Assembly: GCF_003952425.1 (NCBI RefSeq)
Contig: NZ_CP034449.1
Location: 5,444,001 to 5,508,000 of the forward strand
Direction of reading: 5' to 3'
Source: Mesorhizobium sp. M2A.F.Ca.ET.046.03.2.1
Lineage (GTDB): Bacteria > Pseudomonadota > Alphaproteobacteria > Rhizobiales > Rhizobiaceae
Length of the DNA: 64,000 nt
Shown here: piece after piece, positions 1 through 9,901 of the stretch
Position numbering within the stretch: the stretch's first letter is position 1
How the letters are laid out: every line of letters begins with the position of its first letter
Made by a program: the position numbers and the translations under genes
Notes under the pieces: model-generated
Told to the model about the DNA's origin: nothing
Database searches by the model: none
What the model saw: the letters and a program-made list of their open reading frames with translations, nothing else

Positions 1-483
1 AATCCCACGCATTTTCCGCTCGACGAGGACTATGACGTCGACCCGATGGACTCCTACGCGCTGTCGAAGATCGTCAACGAGAAGACGGCGCGAGCTTTCG
101 CGCTGCGCAGCGGCGCCGACATCTATGCGCTGCGCATCGGCAACGTCATCGAGCCGCATGAATATTCGCTCTTCCCGAAATGGTTCGCCGATCCCGGCTT
201 CCGCAAGCGCATCGCCTGGAGCTACATCGACGCGCGCGACCTCGGCCAGATCACCCTGCGCGCCATCGAGAAGGACGGCCTGGGCTACCAGGTGTTCAAC
301 GCGGCCAATGACGATACCTCGTCGGACCTGCCGACGGCGGAATTGTTGAAGCGCTTTTATCCAGGCGTGCCGGTCAACGCTGAACTCGGCGAATATGAGA
401 CGCTGCTATCCAACCGGAAGGCGCGCGACGTGCTCGGCTTCCGGCCTGAGCACAGCTGGCGCAAATACGTCAAAACCGCCTGA
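1..483 (+). CDS. NAD-dependent epimerase/dehydratase family protein, C-terminal part
   Basis: The 5' end lies outside the window; the frame is open from base 1 and ends with TGA at 481-483, giving about 160 residues. It belongs to the extended short-chain dehydrogenase (epimerase) fold: YALSK (Tyr codon 55-57, Lys codon 67-69) fits the catalytic YxxxK, and RIGNV plus the later YIDARDLGQ stretch fit the substrate-binding C-terminal half of sugar epimerases. The N-terminal Rossmann glycine motif is not in view, so NAD or NADP use cannot be read. The neighbouring sugar-acid regulators and gluconokinase suggest a sugar substrate, but that is inference and the specific reaction is unknown. Confidence 0.85.
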   Translation, partial: NPTHFPLDEDYDVDPMDSYALSKIVNEKTARAFALRSGADIYALRIGNVIEPHEYSLFPKWFADPGFRKRIAWSYIDARDLGQITLRAIEKDGLGYQVFNAANDDTSSDLPTAELLKRFYPGVPVNAELGEYETLLSNRKARDVLGFRPEHSWRKYVKTA

Positions 484-584
484 GGCGAGGCCAAATGCCG
501 GTTGATCTGTGCACATCTCAGCAGGTTGTAGCTAAGCGGGCCTGCCGTGCTTGACAGCCCCTGAAAACGGGATTTTCTGAACCT

Positions 585-1361
585 ATGCGGGACGCGAAGC
601 CGAACAACGAAAAAAAGCCGATGAAGACGGCGGCCGCGGAGCGTCCAGCCGGCTTCCGCCGGGCCGACGCGCCACGCATCCCCGGCGCCAGCGTGCACAC
701 CTCTCTGGCCAGCGAGATCGGGCTTCGCATCGTGCGCGGCGATTATCCGCCGGGCACCATCCTGCCCAATGAAGCGAAATGGTCGGAGACCTTCGACGTC
801 AGCCGCTCGGCGGTGCGCGAGGCGATCAAGATGCTGATGGCGAAGAGCCTCCTGGCGTCGCGACCCAAGATCGGCAGTTGGGTCGAGCCGAAGGAACGCT
901 GGAACCTTCTCGACCGCGACGTGCTCGCTTGGTACGCGACGTCGCCGGATCGCGAGGTGTTCCTGAGGACAGTGCAGGAATTCCGCCATATCATAGAGCC
1001 AGAGGCGACGGCCTTCGCGGCGATGCGGCGCACTGACGAGCAGATGGCCGAGATCAGCCAGGCCTGCCGCGAGATGGGCGAGGCCACCAACCTGCAGGAG
1101 CGAACCCGCGCCGACACGCGCTTCCATCTCGCAATCCTCAGGGCCTCGGGCAACGACCTCCTGGTGCCGCTGGGCGTGCTGATCGAATCCGCCTTCGACC
1201 ATCTTTTCGCATACACGACGCGCGAGTTGGACGATCTGCAGCATGTCCAGAAGCTGCATGAGGCGATTGAGAGGAATATCCGCCTGAAGAGACCGGACGC
1301 GGCGCGCAACGCGGTCCGCAAGTTGTTGGCCAACACCGACGAAGTGATCCAATCGCGTTAG
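585..1361 (+). CDS. GntR family regulator, FCD (FadR/DgoR-like) subfamily
   Basis: 258 residues. A winged helix-turn-helix occupies roughly residues 42-105 (SRSAVREAIKMLMAKSL is the recognition-helix region), followed by an all-helical FCD ligand-binding domain with the usual metal-binding pattern (DTRFHLAILRASGN near the middle, KLHEAI near the end). The linker WNLLDRDVLAWY resembles the equivalent part of E. coli DgoR, the galactonate repressor, so a sugar-acid ligand is likely by family. The start at 585 has only a poor Shine-Dalgarno; ATG at 621 is an alternative and leaves the HTH intact. The adjacent sugar transport genes are its probable targets. Confidence 0.88.
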   Translation: MRDAKPNNEKKPMKTAAAERPAGFRRADAPRIPGASVHTSLASEIGLRIVRGDYPPGTILPNEAKWSETFDVSRSAVREAIKMLMAKSLLASRPKIGSWVEPKERWNLLDRDVLAWYATSPDREVFLRTVQEFRHIIEPEATAFAAMRRTDEQMAEISQACREMGEATNLQERTRADTRFHLAILRASGNDLLVPLGVLIESAFDHLFAYTTRELDDLQHVQKLHEAIERNIRLKRPDAARNAVRKLLANTDEVIQSR

Positions 1362-1383
1362 GGTCTGCCCCGACCTGGCAGAT

Positions 1384-1677
1384 TTAATGCTGATCCTGCT
1401 TCTCTCGGCCGAAGGCGACGCGCAACTCATCCTTCGCCTTTTCCAGCACCTTCTTGCGCTCATCAGGCAGGTTCTTGCCGGCGCGGTTGATGTAGAAATT
1501 CAACATCGACATGGCGGATTGGAACGGCTCCGCCTTGCGACGGTCGCTGTGCTCGGCCGAGCGCTTCAGCGAGGCGGCGATCTTCCTGGCGTCGTCGGAT
1601 TCAAAGACGTGCTCCTCGAGATCCAGCGCATCGCTGTGCTCGGTCACGTCGGCTGACCATTTCTTCTTTGCGGTCAT
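1384..1677 (-). CDS. DUF3175 family protein
   Basis: 97 residues, convergent with the GntR regulator. The sequence matches the small basic DUF3175 family I know from rhizobia: a WSxxVTExSDALDLE start, the block KIAASLKRSAEHSDRRKA, then SAMSMLNFYINRAGKNL and a Lys/Arg-rich helical tail. No catalytic residues, signal peptide or membrane segment are visible; it is probably a small cytosolic protein, perhaps nucleic-acid associated because of its charge, but the function is unknown. An ATG with an upstream GGAG-like site (minus strand, near 1685) supports this start. Confidence 0.82.
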   Translation of the reverse strand: MTAKKKWSADVTEHSDALDLEEHVFESDDARKIAASLKRSAEHSDRRKAEPFQSAMSMLNFYINRAGKNLPDERKKVLEKAKDELRVAFGREKQDQH

Positions 1678-1694
1678 GGCGAAACTCCTTGCCA

Positions 1695-1726
1695 GAGCGG
1701 TTCACCGGTTTGCCGCTGAACCGCTC
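1695..1726. repeat. Short inverted repeat upstream of DUF3175 gene
   Basis: GAGCGGTTCA at 1695-1704 pairs perfectly with TGAACCGCTC at 1717-1726 around a 12-base loop. It lies just upstream of the leftward DUF3175 gene, next to the RIME-like palindrome at 1741-1788. It is too far upstream of any stop codon to be an obvious terminator and is best read as part of an intergenic repeat cluster. Confidence 0.6.
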
Positions 1727-1740
1727 CATCTCTTTGTTTC

Positions 1741-1788
1741 CAGCAATTCCGGACGGAAAACCGTTAGACACTTTTCCTGGAATTGCTC
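1741..1788. repeat. RIME-like palindromic element, family A (copy 1)
   Basis: AGCAATTCC (1742-1750) and GGAATTGCT (1779-1787) form a 9-bp inverted repeat around a core reading GGAAAACCG..., ending CACTTTTCC. Two further copies of the same element lie at 45669-45714 and 60222-60268. The core is shared with elements at 11077-11126 and 14140-14190. Confidence 0.75.
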
Positions 1789-1928
1789 TGAGGCAAAACT
1801 CCAGGAAATGAGACGGGTTCCCGGTTCTGGTGCCACGGATTGGCCGGTCGTGGCGCTGCTCGGCCCGGCAAATGCGCCGATAGTGGAGGCCGAACCGCGG
1901 ACTTCCGAGAACAGCGGACAGGAACGCC

Positions 1929-3155
1929 TTGACGACGATCTCCAGCAATGCAGCGCCCCCGGGCATAGACAGCGCTTATGCCTGGACGAGGCTGGCCATT
2001 TCCGTGTTGCTAGCGACCATTGGGGGTGTCGGCATGTGGGCGGTGGTCGTCGTTCTGCCGGCGGTCCAGGCCGAGTTTGGCGTCGATCGCGCGGCGGCGT
2101 CGATGCCTTACACCGCGACCATGGTTGGCTTCGCGGCCGGCAATGTGCTGGTCGGGCGCGCCATCGATCGTGTCGGTTACTGGATCCCGGCGCTTGTTTC
2201 CTCAACGGCGCTGGCTGCCGGCTTCCTGCTGGCGTCGCTCTCCGATTCAATCCTGCAGTTCACCTTCGCCCAAGGCTTGTTGATCGGGTTGGGGACATCG
2301 GCGATTTTCGGACCGCTGATCGCCGACATCTCGCACTGGTTCAATCGCCGGCGCGGCGTTGCGGTGGCCGCGGCTGCGTCCGGCAGCTATCTCGCCGGAA
2401 CGGTCTGGCCGGCGATCATACCGCCGCTGATGCGGGCGGAGGGCTGGCGCTTCACCTATCTGGTAATCGGCATCGCGTGCCTGGCGACGATGGTGCCGCT
2501 GGTTCTGATGTTGCGCCGGCGTGCTCCGGTGGTCGTCGCAGGCTCGCCAGGCACGCGCCTGGTCCAGCCGATCGCATTGTCGCCGGCTGCACTTCAGATG
2601 CTGCTGGTGATAGCTGGTCTCGGCTGCTGCGTGGCGATGTCGATGCCGCAGGTGCATATCGTCGCCTATTGCCTGGACCTCGGCTATGGCGTCGCGCATG
2701 GCGCCGACATGCTCTCGATCATGATGGCCGCCGGCGTCGTCAGCCGCCTCGCTTCCGGCTTCGTCGCCGATCGGATCGGCGGGGTGAGGACCTTGCTGAT
2801 CGGTTCGGTTCTGCAATGCCTGTCGTTGTTCTTTTACATTCCCTTCGACGGGCTCGCCTCGCTCTACATCGTCTCGCTGGTGTTCGGCTTGTCGCAAGGC
2901 GGCATCGTGCCTTGCTACGCGATCATCGTGCGGGAATACATGCCCGCCAAGGAGGCTGGCCAACGCGTGGGCATCGTCATCATGGCGACCATTTTCGGCA
3001 TGGCTATCGGTGGCTGGATGTCGGGCTGGATCTACGACCTCACCGGTTCCTATTCGGCCGCCTTCCTGAACGGGATTGCCTGGAACCTGCTCAACATCCT
3101 GGTGATGCTTCTGGTGTTCTGGAAGGCAAGACGCAGCGTCATCGTCGTGGCCTGA
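1929..3155 (+). CDS. MFS transporter
   Basis: 408 residues with about 12 hydrophobic segments, the architecture of the major facilitator superfamily (oxalate/formate antiporter-like or general anion:cation/sugar-acid members). The loop after TM2 reads GNVLVGRAIDRVGYW, the characteristic MFS motif A region; a second copy, SGFVADRIGGVR, follows mid-protein as expected for the duplicated fold. No in-frame ATG exists at the N-terminus; TTG at 1929 with AGGAA at 1919-1923 is the best start. It is an inner-membrane secondary transporter. Its position between two sugar-acid-type regulators suggests an organic acid substrate, but the sequence alone does not name it. Confidence 0.85.
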   Translation: MTTISSNAAPPGIDSAYAWTRLAISVLLATIGGVGMWAVVVVLPAVQAEFGVDRAAASMPYTATMVGFAAGNVLVGRAIDRVGYWIPALVSSTALAAGFLLASLSDSILQFTFAQGLLIGLGTSAIFGPLIADISHWFNRRRGVAVAAAASGSYLAGTVWPAIIPPLMRAEGWRFTYLVIGIACLATMVPLVLMLRRRAPVVVAGSPGTRLVQPIALSPAALQMLLVIAGLGCCVAMSMPQVHIVAYCLDLGYGVAHGADMLSIMMAAGVVSRLASGFVADRIGGVRTLLIGSVLQCLSLFFYIPFDGLASLYIVSLVFGLSQGGIVPCYAIIVREYMPAKEAGQRVGIVIMATIFGMAIGGWMSGWIYDLTGSYSAAFLNGIAWNLLNILVMLLVFWKARRSVIVVA

Positions 3156-3322
3156 CGGGCTGGTGCCGGCGCTTTTGCAGGAAGACGCCTCGGCTTGACA
3201 ACAAATCGCGGCTGCGCGACGCCAAGCCAAATGAACGCGGTACGGGCCTGCGAGATGGCGACACCAAGATCAATGGCATTGCGGGCGCGCAGCGGGCGGG
3301 ATTTGCCGCACGGGGCTTGCCC

Positions 3323-4351
3323 TTGAGCAAGCCGCGCTCCCGCCGCGGCGGCGGCCGTCCGACCATTGCCGATGTCGCGCGCAAGGCGGGTGTCGGCGCG
3401 ATCACGGTGTCGCGCGCGCTGCGCGAGCCCGGACGGGTGTCGGAGGACCTTCGCCGGCAGATACAGGCAGCGGTCGACGAACTCGGCTACGTGCCCGACC
3501 CGAACGCGCGCGCGCTTGCCTCGGCGCGCGCCGAGGTGTTCGGCGTACTGGTGCCTTCGCTCACCAACAACGTCTTCGCCGAAGTCGTGCGCGGCATCTA
3601 TGACAGTCTCTCCGACAGCCCGTTCCGCATCCAGATCGGCAACACGCATTATTCCGGCCTGGAGGAAGAGCGGCTGCTGCAGGTCTTCGGATCGCAACGT
3701 CCGGCGGCGCTGATCGTGGCCGGCATCGACCAGACCCCCGGCGCGCGACGACTGCTGGAGAATGCCGGCTGCCCTGTGGTGCAGGTGATGGAGACCGGGC
3801 CGGACCCGGTCGACATGATGGTCGGCTTCTCGCATCTCGACGGCGGCAGGACGGCCACCGAGCACCTTCTGCAGGCCGGCTATCGCAAGATCGGCTTCAT
3901 CGGCGCCAGGATGGATCCGCGTTCGCAGCGGCGCCTTGCCGGCTACCGCGCCGCCATGGAGGCTGCCGGGCTGTTCGATCCGCGGCTGGTCACCACGACG
4001 CCGGTGCCGTCAAGCGTGAGCCTCGGGCGCGAGCTGTTCCGTGACGCACTGGCCAAGATGCCGACGCTGGACGGCGTGTTCTGCAACAATGACGATATCG
4101 CGCTCGGCGTTCTGTTCGAATGCCGTCGCGCTTCTATCGACGTGCCAAAACAGATCGGCATTGTCGGCTTCAATGATCTCGACATGATGCAGGTTTCGTT
4201 TCCCTCGATCACCAGCGTGCGCACGCACCGCTATGAAATCGGCACACGATCCGTCGCCATGGCGCTTGCGGCGATCGCCGGAAACCGGCCGCAACAGCGG
4301 ATCGTCGATCTCGGTTTCGAGCTCATGCGGCGCGAGAGCACCGCGCGTTGA
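3323..4351 (+). CDS. LacI family regulator, GntR (gluconate repressor)-like
   Basis: 342 residues from TTG 3323 (TTG 3317 is the alternative; the open frame runs far upstream but no ATG lies within 1 kb). The HTH is textbook LacI: PTIADVARKAGVGAITVSRA followed by a hinge helix (PDPNARALASARA). The periplasmic-binding-like core has VLVPSLTNNVFAEVVRGIYD and the segment DGVFCNNDDIALGVLFECRR, both very close in pattern to E. coli GntR, the gluconate repressor. It sits directly upstream of a sugar ABC importer operon ending in gluconokinase, and a perfect 16-bp palindrome at 4394-4409 is its likely operator. Gluconate or a gluconate-derived effector is the expected ligand (inference). Confidence 0.88.
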   Translation: MSKPRSRRGGGRPTIADVARKAGVGAITVSRALREPGRVSEDLRRQIQAAVDELGYVPDPNARALASARAEVFGVLVPSLTNNVFAEVVRGIYDSLSDSPFRIQIGNTHYSGLEEERLLQVFGSQRPAALIVAGIDQTPGARRLLENAGCPVVQVMETGPDPVDMMVGFSHLDGGRTATEHLLQAGYRKIGFIGARMDPRSQRRLAGYRAAMEAAGLFDPRLVTTTPVPSSVSLGRELFRDALAKMPTLDGVFCNNDDIALGVLFECRRASIDVPKQIGIVGFNDLDMMQVSFPSITSVRTHRYEIGTRSVAMALAAIAGNRPQQRIVDLGFELMRRESTAR

Positions 4352-4393
4352 AGAGCCTGGAAAAATGTTGAAGGCACCGCTTTACAGCCAATC

Positions 4394-4409
4394 ATGGTAG
4401 CGCTACCAT
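4394..4409. promoter_or_regulatory. LacI-type operator, perfect 16-bp palindrome
   Basis: ATGGTAGCGCTACCAT is a perfect palindrome with the central CG step typical of LacI/GntR-family operators. It lies 42 bp after the regulator stop and about 240 bp before the binding-protein ATG. TTTACAG (4381-4387) and CTGTAAA (4414-4420) form an outer inverted repeat around it. Assigned to the LacI-type regulator at 3323-4351. Confidence 0.75.
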
Positions 4410-4449
4410 TTGTCTGTAAAATCGACATTTGGCGGGATTGGAGGCTGTT

Positions 4450-4494
4450 TATTATACATAAGCAACAGTCCTTGCTTGTTTATTATGTATAATA
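4450..4494. promoter_or_regulatory. AT-rich inverted repeat overlapping a -10-like TATAAT
   Basis: TATTATACATAA (4450-4461) is the exact reverse complement of TTATGTATAATA (4483-4494). Each arm contains its own near-palindrome TTAT-NN-ATAA, and the right arm holds TATAAT at 4488-4493, a plausible -10 for the ABC operon. The spacing and pattern suit a dimeric repressor site; the DgoR-like FCD regulator at 585-1361 is a candidate. Both readings are inference. Confidence 0.5.
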
Positions 4495-4645
4495 TGATAG
4501 TTTTCTAAATTGCCAGGAACACTGAGGGGGAGAGGAGGATCAGGGCGACGTGGGTCGTCCCTGTGGGCGTGTTTGGTGGGCGGAGGGTGCCGACCGTGAG
4601 CGCCAGGATTCATCACAAGCAGAACTGCAACTGGGAGGAATATCG

Positions 4646-5770
4646 ATGATCAAGTCACTCGTTGGCGGCGTCATTGCCGCCACTGCATTCGTCATGCTGG
4701 GTTCGTCGGCGATCGCCGGACCTGAAGTGGTCAAGGGACCCGCGGCAGAGCCGGACTGCTTTGCGCCATGGGCGGCCGACACGCAGTTTTTCAAATTTCC
4801 GAAAAAAGACGGTCCTTACCGCATCGCGCTTGCCAACGGCTACATCGCCAACACCTGGCGCATCCAGATGATCCAGACGGCCAAGGCCTATGCGGCGCAG
4901 CCGGATGTCGCCAAGAAGCTCAAGGAATTCAAGGTCGTGTCGACCGGCGAGGATGTGCCGGCGCAGATTTCGGCGATCAACAACTTCATCGATTCCGGCT
5001 TCGACGCGATCGTCGTCAACGCACAGAATCCGACCGCCTTCGGGCCAGTCATCAAGCGTGCCAAGGAAGCCGGCGTCGTGCTCGTTGCCTTCGACAACAT
5101 CCTCGACACCAAGGATGCCATCAACGTCAATGTCGACCAGAAGGGCCTGGGCGAGCTCTGGGGCAAATGGCTGGTCGCGCATGTGCCGAATGGCGGCAAG
5201 GTGCTCGAAGTGCGCGGCGTTGCCGGCACCTCGGTCGACACCGATCGCCACAACGGCATCCACGAGGTGCTCGATGGGTCGGGCAAGAAGTGGGACGTCA
5301 CCGAGGTCGTCGGCAAGTGGGATGACGGCGTGGCGCAAAAGGCCACGGCCGATGCCATCGCCACCAGCGGGCCGTTCGACGGCGTCACCGGGCAAGGCGG
5401 CGACACCGGCATCGTGCAGGCGATGATCGACGCCAAGCATCCCTTCGTGCCCTTCGGCGGCGAGACGGAAAACGGCTTCCGCAAATTCTGCGCCGCGCAC
5501 GCTGCCGATGGACTGAAATGCTCGTCCGCCGGCACCGGCCCCGCACAGGTGGCGGTTGCCATCAAGACCGCGATCTCGGCGCTCGAAGGCAATGTCGTGC
5601 CGCAATCGGTCAAGTTGCCTTTGGCTATCGTGGAGGACCCGAACTTCAAGGCCGGCCAGGACTACTTCCCGGACCAGTCCGACAATTTCTTCGTCGGCAA
5701 TTCCTTCCCGACCTGCGGCATCAATTTCACCGCGCAGGAAATCATGGGCCAGACCAAGGAAAACAAATAG
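4646..5770 (+). CDS. Sugar ABC transporter substrate-binding protein
   Basis: 374 residues from ATG 4646, preceded by GGGAGGAA at 4633-4640, so the longer upstream frame is rejected. A Sec signal peptide (MIKSLVGG...SSAIA) ends near residue 25. The mature part is a periplasmic-binding-protein type 1 fold of the RbsB kind: YRIALANGYIANTWRIQMI, then FDAIVVNAQNPTAF and VLVAFDNIL. It would bind the substrate in the periplasm and deliver it to the two permeases downstream. Regulation is probably by the LacI-type protein through the operator at 4394-4409. A strong hairpin follows the stop codon (5778-5810). Substrate proposed as gluconate or a related sugar acid from context only. Confidence 0.92.
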   Translation: MIKSLVGGVIAATAFVMLGSSAIAGPEVVKGPAAEPDCFAPWAADTQFFKFPKKDGPYRIALANGYIANTWRIQMIQTAKAYAAQPDVAKKLKEFKVVSTGEDVPAQISAINNFIDSGFDAIVVNAQNPTAFGPVIKRAKEAGVVLVAFDNILDTKDAINVNVDQKGLGELWGKWLVAHVPNGGKVLEVRGVAGTSVDTDRHNGIHEVLDGSGKKWDVTEVVGKWDDGVAQKATADAIATSGPFDGVTGQGGDTGIVQAMIDAKHPFVPFGGETENGFRKFCAAHAADGLKCSSAGTGPAQVAVAIKTAISALEGNVVPQSVKLPLAIVEDPNFKAGQDYFPDQSDNFFVGNSFPTCGINFTAQEIMGQTKENK

Positions 5771-5777
5771 TCTGACC

Positions 5778-5810
5778 GGACGGTGCCGCGGCGAGCTCGC
5801 GGCACCGTCC
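5778..5810 (+). terminator. Intra-operon hairpin after binding-protein gene
   Basis: GGACGGTGCCGCG (5778-5790) pairs perfectly with CGCGGCACCGTCC (5798-5810): a 13-bp GC-rich stem with a 7-base loop. It begins 7 bases after the binding-protein stop and ends 35 bases before the ATPase ATG, with no T-run. It fits a partial terminator or an mRNA 3'-end stabiliser that raises binding-protein expression over the membrane components. Confidence 0.7.
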
Positions 5811-5845
5811 TCCTGTTCTCAACTCGAAACGGCCAGGGAGGGCTG

Positions 5846-7386
<1,541 letters not shown>

Positions 7387-7390
<4 letters not shown>

Positions 7391-8367
7391 AGGACTGGCG
7401 CTACTGGCTGGCCGAGCAGCGCGGGACGCTGCTGGCATTCGGCATCTTCATCGTCATGTTCGCCATCTACAGCGGCAACCATCCGGCCGGCTTCACCGCC
7501 AATGTCGTGCAGACGGCGGCCAACAAGGGCGTGCTGCTGGCCTTCGTCGCCATGGCTCAGACATTGGTGGTGATCACCGCAGGCATCGACCTGTCGGTCG
7601 GCATGATCTTCGCGCTCACCAACTGCATGGCTTCATGGCTGGTGATCGGCACCGGCCTGGAGACGGCGTTTGGCGTGCTGGCTGTGCTCGGCACCGGGCT
7701 CATCTGCGGCGCCGTCAACGGCGCGATCGTCATCTACGGTCGGCTGCAGCCGATTGTCGCCACCATAGCCACGGGCGCCGTCTTTTTCGGCTTGGCGCTG
7801 CTTTTGCGACCGGTTCCCGGCGGTTCGGTCAATGAGGACCTTGCGGATTTCCTGACCGGGCGTTTCTTCGGCGTCGTGCCGGCGAGCCTCGTGGCGCTGC
7901 TGGTCATCGTGCTCGTCGTCTGGGTGCCGTTCAGCCGCTCCGAATTCGGGCGCGCCGCTTATGCGGCCGGTTCATCGGAGACGGCGGCTTACATGTCGGG
8001 CGTGCCGATCCGCAGGGGCAAGTTCCTGGCATACACGCTTGCCGGCCTGCTTGCGGCCATCGGCGGCCTGTTCCTGACCTTCTTCACCTATACGGGCGAG
8101 GCGGCCTATGCGAGCGGCAACGCCTACACGCTGTTCTCGATCGCCGCCGTCGTGCTCGGTGGTGTTTCGCTGTTCGGCGGCAAGGGCAGCGCCATCGGCG
8201 CGATCTTCGGCGCGCTCGCCTTCCGCACCATCGGCGACCTCTTGTTCGTCTTCGACTTCGATCCGCTCTGGCAGCCGCTGTTCCAGGGCGTTATCCTATT
8301 GATCGCGGTCAGCCTCGGCGCTTTCGCGCTGTTTCGGGTGCGCAACCGGCTGGAGTGGTTCCTGTGA
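7387..8367 (+). CDS. Sugar ABC transporter permease (RbsC family)
   Basis: 326 residues starting at GTG 7387, overlapping the ATPase stop by four bases (GTGA). It is a hydrophobic inner-membrane protein of the BPD_transp_2 family with about 8-10 membrane segments. The conserved block GIDLSVGMIFALTNC is the family hallmark, and AAYMSGVPIRRGKFLAYTLAGLLA is the cytoplasmic coupling region before the last helices. It probably forms a heterodimer with the next gene product. The N-terminal segment ends in an aromatic-rich motif without special features. Confidence 0.92.
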
Positions 8368-9350
8368 GCGAAACGACCATCGGCGGCATCGCCGGCCGCA
8401 TGCCCAAATTTCTGCGACGCGCCGATCCGGCTGTTGTCACCTCCTTCGCCTGCATTGTGATCCTGCTCCTGCTCGGCAGCCTCTATTCGCGCAGCTTCCT
8501 TTCGCCGGAATATCTGCTGCAACAGTTGAAGGTCGCGTCCTTCCTCGGTGTCATCGCCACCGGCATGATGCTGGTCATCCTGCTCGGCCAGATCGATCTG
8601 TCCGTGCCGTGGTCCGTGGCCACAGGCGCGATGATGGCCTGCGCGGCCGCCGCCTACGGATCGCTCGGCGTCGCGTTGGCCATTCCTTTCGGGGTCCTGT
8701 GCGGCGTCGCGATCGGCCTCGTCAACGGCATCGGCGTCGCCTATCTGCGCATTCCCTCGATGATCATCACCTTGGCCACCAATGCCGTGGCGCAAGGGCT
8801 GATGGTTGTCTATACGGGCGGTTTCTCGCCACAGGATTCGGCGACGGCGGCGATGCGCTATCTGGCAACCGGTTTCACCATCCCGGGCGTTCCCAACGCC
8901 GTCATCATCTGGGCGCTGATCGGCGCCGCGATGGTCTTCGTGCTGACCCGCACCAGCTTCGGCCGCGCCGTCTACGGCATCGGCAATCGCGAGCGCGCCG
9001 CCTATCTTTCCGGCATCGACACGCGCCGTATCGTGCTGATCGCCTTCGCCGTCTCCGGCGGCCTATCGGCTTTTGGCGGCGTGCTTCTGGCCGGCTATGC
9101 TTCAAAGGCGGCGCAGTCGATGGGCGACGCCTATCTGCTGCCGTCGATAGCCGCCGTCGTGCTGGGCGGCACGTCGATCCTCGGCGGGCGCGGCTCCTAT
9201 CTGGGCACGGTTGCGGGCGTGATCCTGATCACGCTCCTGCAATCCATCCTCTCAGTCATGCAGATGCCCGAGGCGGGGCGGCAGATCATCTATGGCGTCG
9301 TCATCGTCGCCATGCTTCTGCTCTACGGGCGCGCGCCGGCAAGCCGCTGA
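8364..9350 (+). CDS. Sugar ABC transporter permease (RbsC family), second subunit
   Basis: 328 residues from GTG 8364, overlapping the previous stop by four bases; GGAG at 8352-8355 gives ideal spacing, so the earlier GTG at 8355 is rejected. It is a second BPD_transp_2 permease, with GQIDLSVPWSVATGAMMA (family hallmark) and GIDTRRIVLIAFAVSGGLSAF before the last membrane helices. Two non-identical permeases with one double ATPase is the standard arrangement of this importer class. Gluconokinase follows immediately, supporting import of a phosphorylatable sugar acid. Confidence 0.92.
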   Translation: MSETTIGGIAGRMPKFLRRADPAVVTSFACIVILLLLGSLYSRSFLSPEYLLQQLKVASFLGVIATGMMLVILLGQIDLSVPWSVATGAMMACAAAAYGSLGVALAIPFGVLCGVAIGLVNGIGVAYLRIPSMIITLATNAVAQGLMVVYTGGFSPQDSATAAMRYLATGFTIPGVPNAVIIWALIGAAMVFVLTRTSFGRAVYGIGNRERAAYLSGIDTRRIVLIAFAVSGGLSAFGGVLLAGYASKAAQSMGDAYLLPSIAAVVLGGTSILGGRGSYLGTVAGVILITLLQSILSVMQMPEAGRQIIYGVVIVAMLLLYGRAPASR

Positions 9351-9385
9351 CCGTGGATGAGGCAAGCGCAAGACCGCAGCTTCGC

Positions 9386-9889
9386 ATGACCGATCTTCGG
9401 ACGGCGCCGGCCATCGTCGTGATGGGCGTTGCCGGTTGCGGCAAGACGGCCGTCGGCGAAGCGCTTGCCGGGGCTCTTGGCGCCGACTTCATCGAAGGCG
9501 ACCGGCTGCATCCGCCGGAGAATGTGGCGCGCATGGCGCGCGGCGAGCCGCTGACGGATGCGCTGCGCGAGGGCTGGCTCAACGCCATCGGCGCGCGCAT
9601 CGCGAGTTCCGTTGCCGAAGGGCGGAATGCGGTGGCGGCGTGCTCGGCGCTGAAGCGGACGTATCGCGACAGGCTGAGCCGCTTTTGTCCGGAGGTCGTC
9701 TTCCTTTACCTCAAGATCGATCGCGAGACCGCCTGGCGACGGGTCGCCAATCGCAAGGGTCATTTCATGCCCGCAAACCTGGTCGACAGCCAGTTCGCCA
9801 CGCTGGAAGAGCCTGCCGCGGACGAGCGGGCGGTGACGGCCGACGGGACGCGAAGTGTCGCCGGGATCGTAAAAGAGATCATCCGCTAG
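9386..9889 (+). CDS. gntK: Gluconokinase (GntK family)
   Basis: 167 residues, the normal length for this family. The P-loop GVAGCGKTAVGEAL lies near the N-terminus and is followed by FIEGDRLHPPENVARMARGEPLTD, the gluconokinase-specific block (given here in part: GDRLHPPENV), and RRVANRKGHFMPANLVDSQF near the end. It phosphorylates D-gluconate to 6-phosphogluconate using ATP, feeding the Entner-Doudoroff and pentose phosphate routes in the cytosol. The start is uncertain: ATG 9386 is chosen, GTG 9353 in the same frame would add 11 residues and lie 3 bases after the permease stop. The last gene of the importer operon. Confidence 0.92.
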   Translation: MTDLRTAPAIVVMGVAGCGKTAVGEALAGALGADFIEGDRLHPPENVARMARGEPLTDALREGWLNAIGARIASSVAEGRNAVAACSALKRTYRDRLSRFCPEVVFLYLKIDRETAWRRVANRKGHFMPANLVDSQFATLEEPAADERAVTADGTRSVAGIVKEIIR

Positions 9890-9901
9890 ATCGGTTGGTA
9901 T

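Noticed and set aside
1511..3322. N-terminal extension of the LacI-type regulator by about 600 codons
   Set aside because: It overlaps DUF3175 and the MFS gene in other frames and has no domain; LacI proteins begin just before the HTH.
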